A stretch of 64,000 nt of DNA from an uncultured Pelagibacteraceae bacterium (lineage in GTDB: Bacteria > Pseudomonadota > Alphaproteobacteria > Pelagibacterales > Pelagibacteraceae): positions 1 to 64,000 of the forward strand of contig CACAFZ010000001.1 in assembly GCA_902531885.1 (NCBI GenBank), read 5' to 3'. A program made the position numbers and the translations under genes. Every line of letters begins with the position of its first letter. The stretch's first letter is position 1. Below the pieces are notes generated by a model, which saw nothing but the letters and a program-made list of their open reading frames with translations, did no database searches and had not been told where the DNA came from. Below, in pieces: positions 60,930 through 64,000 of this stretch.

Positions 60930-61901
60930 ATGAATTATAAAATCGATAACCTCCAATATTGTAAATGGAATAGAGAAGTATTTAAAATTAATAGAGAAGC
61001 CAATTTAGATGCGGTGCATGTCACAGTTGTTTATCATGAGGATTATGATGAGTTTTTAAAAAGGATTGAAGAATGGAAAAAACACTTTGATGAAAATTCA
61101 GATCTTATATTTCATGGAAAGGATTACAAAGATATTGAAAAAGCAAAAAAAGAAAACAAAACTTCAATTTTCTTTGGATTTCAGAATTGCTCGCCTATTG
61201 AAGATAATATAAATTTAGTAGAAAAAGTTCATGAGCAAGGCTGTAGATTTATGCAACTCACATATAACAACCAATCTTTACTAGCCACTGGTTGTTATGA
61301 AAAAAATGATAGCGGCGTTACAAATTTTGGAAAAGAAGTAATTAAAGAAATGAACAGAGTAGGTATCGTAGTTGATATGTCGCATTCAGCAGAAAAAAGT
61401 ACATTTGATGCAATCGAAATAAGTGAAAAACCAATTGCAATTACTCATGCGAACCCATCTTTTTGGTATGATGCAAAAAGAAATAAATCTAAAGAACTTT
61501 TAAAAGCGTTATCAGAAAGTGGTGGAATGCTTGGACTCTCTCTTTATCCACATCATTTATTAGATAACAGTAATTGCTCTCTAGAAAATTTCTGTGAAAT
61601 GACTGCTAAAGTTGCAGAAATTATGGGTGTAGAAAATATAGGAATAGGATCAGATCTATGTTTAAACCAACCAGACAGTGTAGTTGAATGGATGAGAAAT
61701 GGAACATGGACTAAAACAAAAAATTTTGGAGAAGGAACAAAAAAAAACTCAGGTTTTCCAAAACAACCCGAATGGTTTGAAGATGCTAGAGGATTTTATA
61801 ATTTAGAAAATGGTTTAAAAAAAACCGGTTTCAGTGAAAATGAAGTAAATGGTATTTTAGGAAACAATTGGTTTAATTTTTATAAGGAAATTAATAAATG
61901 A
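60930..61901 (+). CDS. M19 (renal/membrane dipeptidase)-like protein with degenerate metal site
   Basis: FFGFQNCSPIEDNINLVEKVHEQGCRFMQLTYNN, GIVVDMSHSAEKS, PIAITHANPS, IGIGSDL; canonical N-terminal HxD is absent. Confidence 0.78.
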   Translation: MNYKIDNLQYCKWNREVFKINREANLDAVHVTVVYHEDYDEFLKRIEEWKKHFDENSDLIFHGKDYKDIEKAKKENKTSIFFGFQNCSPIEDNINLVEKVHEQGCRFMQLTYNNQSLLATGCYEKNDSGVTNFGKEVIKEMNRVGIVVDMSHSAEKSTFDAIEISEKPIAITHANPSFWYDAKRNKSKELLKALSESGGMLGLSLYPHHLLDNSNCSLENFCEMTAKVAEIMGVENIGIGSDLCLNQPDSVVEWMRNGTWTKTKNFGEGTKKNSGFPKQPEWFEDARGFYNLENGLKKTGFSENEVNGILGNNWFNFYKEINK

Positions 61902-63559
61902 AAATAGAATTAAGAGACCCAAATACAATTATGAAACTGTCTAGACTTGGATCTTTTCACCAATCTAAACTTTCTTTTTTAAGATCTTTTCTTAATGAAT
62001 TTAAAGACTGGGAATACAAAAGAGACTTATTTGAATTAGATGAAAATGGTTTTGGAAAAGCAATTTATTCTTTTAATAAAAATAATAAAATTTATTCACT
62101 ACTTTGTTTTTCTAATTATATTAAAGATGAAGATAGATCAGATAGAGTTATAGCTACAAAATGGGATGCTGCCTTTGTTCTGCATGATGGTATGCCAGAA
62201 AAAAAAGATATTGAGCGTTTATATCAAAATGTTCCAAAACAAGAAATTGGAAGAGTTTCATATAAAGAGTTAAGTCTTTCAAGAGCAAACAAGTCAGTTA
62301 GAATATTTAATCATGTAGTTGAAAGTTTATCTGTTGGGAAGCAACCAGATAAAAAAAAATTATCAGAAGTAGGGTACCTTTATAGAACTACAGCTGTTTA
62401 CGGATCAGGAAAATTTGGTTTGGCAGATCGTTTTAGATTAAAAAATAGAGAAGAGATCAATGGACCTTTTCGACTTGAGATGATGTTAGTTTATCTCGTT
62501 AGGCAATTTACATTCGATCAAGTTAATCATATAGCTAAATTAAAAAATCCAAACAAAGCTATAGAACTTGACAAAGAAATTTGCCGAAATCTTGGAATAG
62601 GAAATTCAACTGGATTGGGCATGGCACCTTTTATAATTAACCATCCTACACTTTTAAATAATTGGATTTTAGCTAGGGAAACAGCACTAAAAAAAATAAG
62701 AGAAATACAGAAAGTTAAATCAAATGATAAAGATTTATTCTTAAATTGCTTAAAAAGATCTTTAAATAATATTACAACTTGGAACTCTGATAGTGAATTT
62801 CAAAAAAATAAAATTAATCAATTATTATCTGATCTGAATAAATTTATTAATTTTATAGAAAATGAGTTTGATTTTAATCAAGAATATGTATTTAACAAAA
62901 TATACCTTTGGATTGAATCAAATCTTAAAGACGAATGTATTGAGTATATAGTCTCAATTATGATGGAGCCTTATGAACAAATTACAAATCCATTAGTTAA
63001 AAAAATGAGCTCCGATGAGGAAAAATATTTTAATATACCAGCCGATAGAACAATTTTTGATTTAAGAGGAATTTTAGAAAAAAATTATAAAAATATTATA
63101 AAGATAGATTTTAATGATAAAGAAAATAACAAATTTTTTTGGTTTGTTTCTAAGAACAAAGAGGAACCAAGGTTGGCGGACAGATATTTAGAAGAAGGTC
63201 ATGAGTTAGAACAACCATTAGCAATAGCTAGAGATATAAAAAAATTACATGAAAGAATTTCAAATGAAAAAAACTCATGCACTATAGCTAATTTTTTAAT
63301 AGAAAATAATGATCTAAGACACATTGTTAGAAGAGCATTTATAATTGAAAAATTTCCATACTCTGAAATTCAAGACAATATTATCGGATCCAAATTGATT
63401 CCTATAGACATGTTAAGATTGAAGCTATCCTTTTTTGGAGCACTAAAGTTTGATCCAAGATCTGATAAATGGCTGAGAATTACAATGTTTCAAGGGGCCC
63501 CTCTCCCTTATGAACTTAAAAAATTTAACGACCACTGGATATATAATTCTATAAATTAA
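61898..63559 (+). CDS. Protein of unknown function (553 aa), translationally coupled to the M19-like gene
   Basis: Long ORF, ATGA overlap with upstream gene; no motif I can assign. Confidence 0.75.
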   Translation: MKIELRDPNTIMKLSRLGSFHQSKLSFLRSFLNEFKDWEYKRDLFELDENGFGKAIYSFNKNNKIYSLLCFSNYIKDEDRSDRVIATKWDAAFVLHDGMPEKKDIERLYQNVPKQEIGRVSYKELSLSRANKSVRIFNHVVESLSVGKQPDKKKLSEVGYLYRTTAVYGSGKFGLADRFRLKNREEINGPFRLEMMLVYLVRQFTFDQVNHIAKLKNPNKAIELDKEICRNLGIGNSTGLGMAPFIINHPTLLNNWILARETALKKIREIQKVKSNDKDLFLNCLKRSLNNITTWNSDSEFQKNKINQLLSDLNKFINFIENEFDFNQEYVFNKIYLWIESNLKDECIEYIVSIMMEPYEQITNPLVKKMSSDEEKYFNIPADRTIFDLRGILEKNYKNIIKIDFNDKENNKFFWFVSKNKEEPRLADRYLEEGHELEQPLAIARDIKKLHERISNEKNSCTIANFLIENNDLRHIVRRAFIIEKFPYSEIQDNIIGSKLIPIDMLRLKLSFFGALKFDPRSDKWLRITMFQGAPLPYELKKFNDHWIYNSIN

Positions 63560-64000
63560 ATGATAAGTTTTAGCGAAATAGACACGACAACAAAAAGAGC
63601 TTCAAAAGCAATTGGATTTTCATGGGGAATAGCTGAAGAAGTTGGAAAAAATATTCGAAATATGGAACTTTTTGGTTTACCTGGCGTTAAAAATTTAAAT
63701 GAATATTTTAAGATTTATCCTAATAAACAATTTCAAAAAATAAGTCTAATATCTGAAAAAAATATTTCAGATAAAATTCCTTATTGTCCAATTATTTTGG
63801 GAGTAAATTTTTTAGACCAAATAAAAGTTTTAGAAAATAAAAAAGAAATAAATTTTAAAAATATTGCTTATCCAATGCTTTTTTTACCTTTTGCTAGTAG
63901 AGGTTCAGAGTTAATTGGAAAAAAAATTTTTTTAAATATTGATGAAAAAAAATTTTTACTTAGTTTTAATCAAGCTATTTATTCTAACGCTTCAGATAAA
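63560..64000 (+). CDS. DUF3726-like protein, N-terminal part (truncated by window edge)
   Basis: MISFSEIDTTTKRASKAIGFSWGIAEEVGKNIRNMELFGLPG..., open to 64000; resembles alphaproteobacterial DUF3726 N-termini from memory. Confidence 0.6.
   Translation, partial: MISFSEIDTTTKRASKAIGFSWGIAEEVGKNIRNMELFGLPGVKNLNEYFKIYPNKQFQKISLISEKNISDKIPYCPIILGVNFLDQIKVLENKKEINFKNIAYPMLFLPFASRGSELIGKKIFLNIDEKKFLLSFNQAIYSNASDK

Noticed and set aside
1-64000. Mobile elements, CRISPR, tRNA/rRNA, toxin-antitoxin or phage-defence genes
   Set aside because: Scanned the intergenic spaces and ORF products; none had supporting motifs or repeats. A tRNAscan/Rfam run would be needed to fully exclude small RNAs.

Overview
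This window is AT-rich, extremely gene-dense DNA with the content and style of a streamlined marine alphaproteobacterium, most like SAR11/Pelagibacterales (inferred from gene content and composition, no search run). It is almost wall-to-wall CDS. I saw no rRNA, recognisable tRNA, CRISPR array, transposase, integrase or phage module. Main blocks: (1) 0-10 kb, a catabolic/uptake locus with ALDH, an HIBADH-like dehydrogenase, an EutA/Amdase-like protein, a DoeA/EutD-like M24 hydrolase, a Pot-type ABC importer and an HCDH-ECH fusion; (2) HPP protein, IscU-like protein, mobA, moeA; (3) DMT transporter plus a glycine-amidinotransferase-like enzyme; (4) a heptad-repeat charged protein, MFS and DMT transporters, a frameshifted YyaL/DUF255 gene, an HD protein, purF-cvpA and an RND protein; (5) a core block with dnaB-rplI-rpsR-rpsF, fabD-fabG-acpP-gmk, ksgA-pdxA-surA-lptD-lptG-lptF, pepA-ndk, purN-purM, hda-like, aspS, a standalone NrdJ C-terminal-domain protein, an NDUFA12-like protein, accC-accB-aroQ, thiS-thiG, rne, PBP1A, prfB (with +1 programmed frameshift) and an AsmA-like protein; (6) YedK/SRAP, an MBL-fold protein, purK-purE; and (7) an ATGA-coupled operon of a degenerate M19 'dipeptidase', a 553-aa protein of unknown function and a DUF3726-like protein. 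The most interesting observations are a possible RBS-sequestering RNA structure ahead of the Pot-type binding protein, a strong terminator-like hairpin inside that transporter operon, the M19-like/unknown/DUF3726 operon, the orphan NrdJ-tail protein, convergent genes sharing palindromic stop codons, and the homopolymer-associated frameshift in the YyaL gene.
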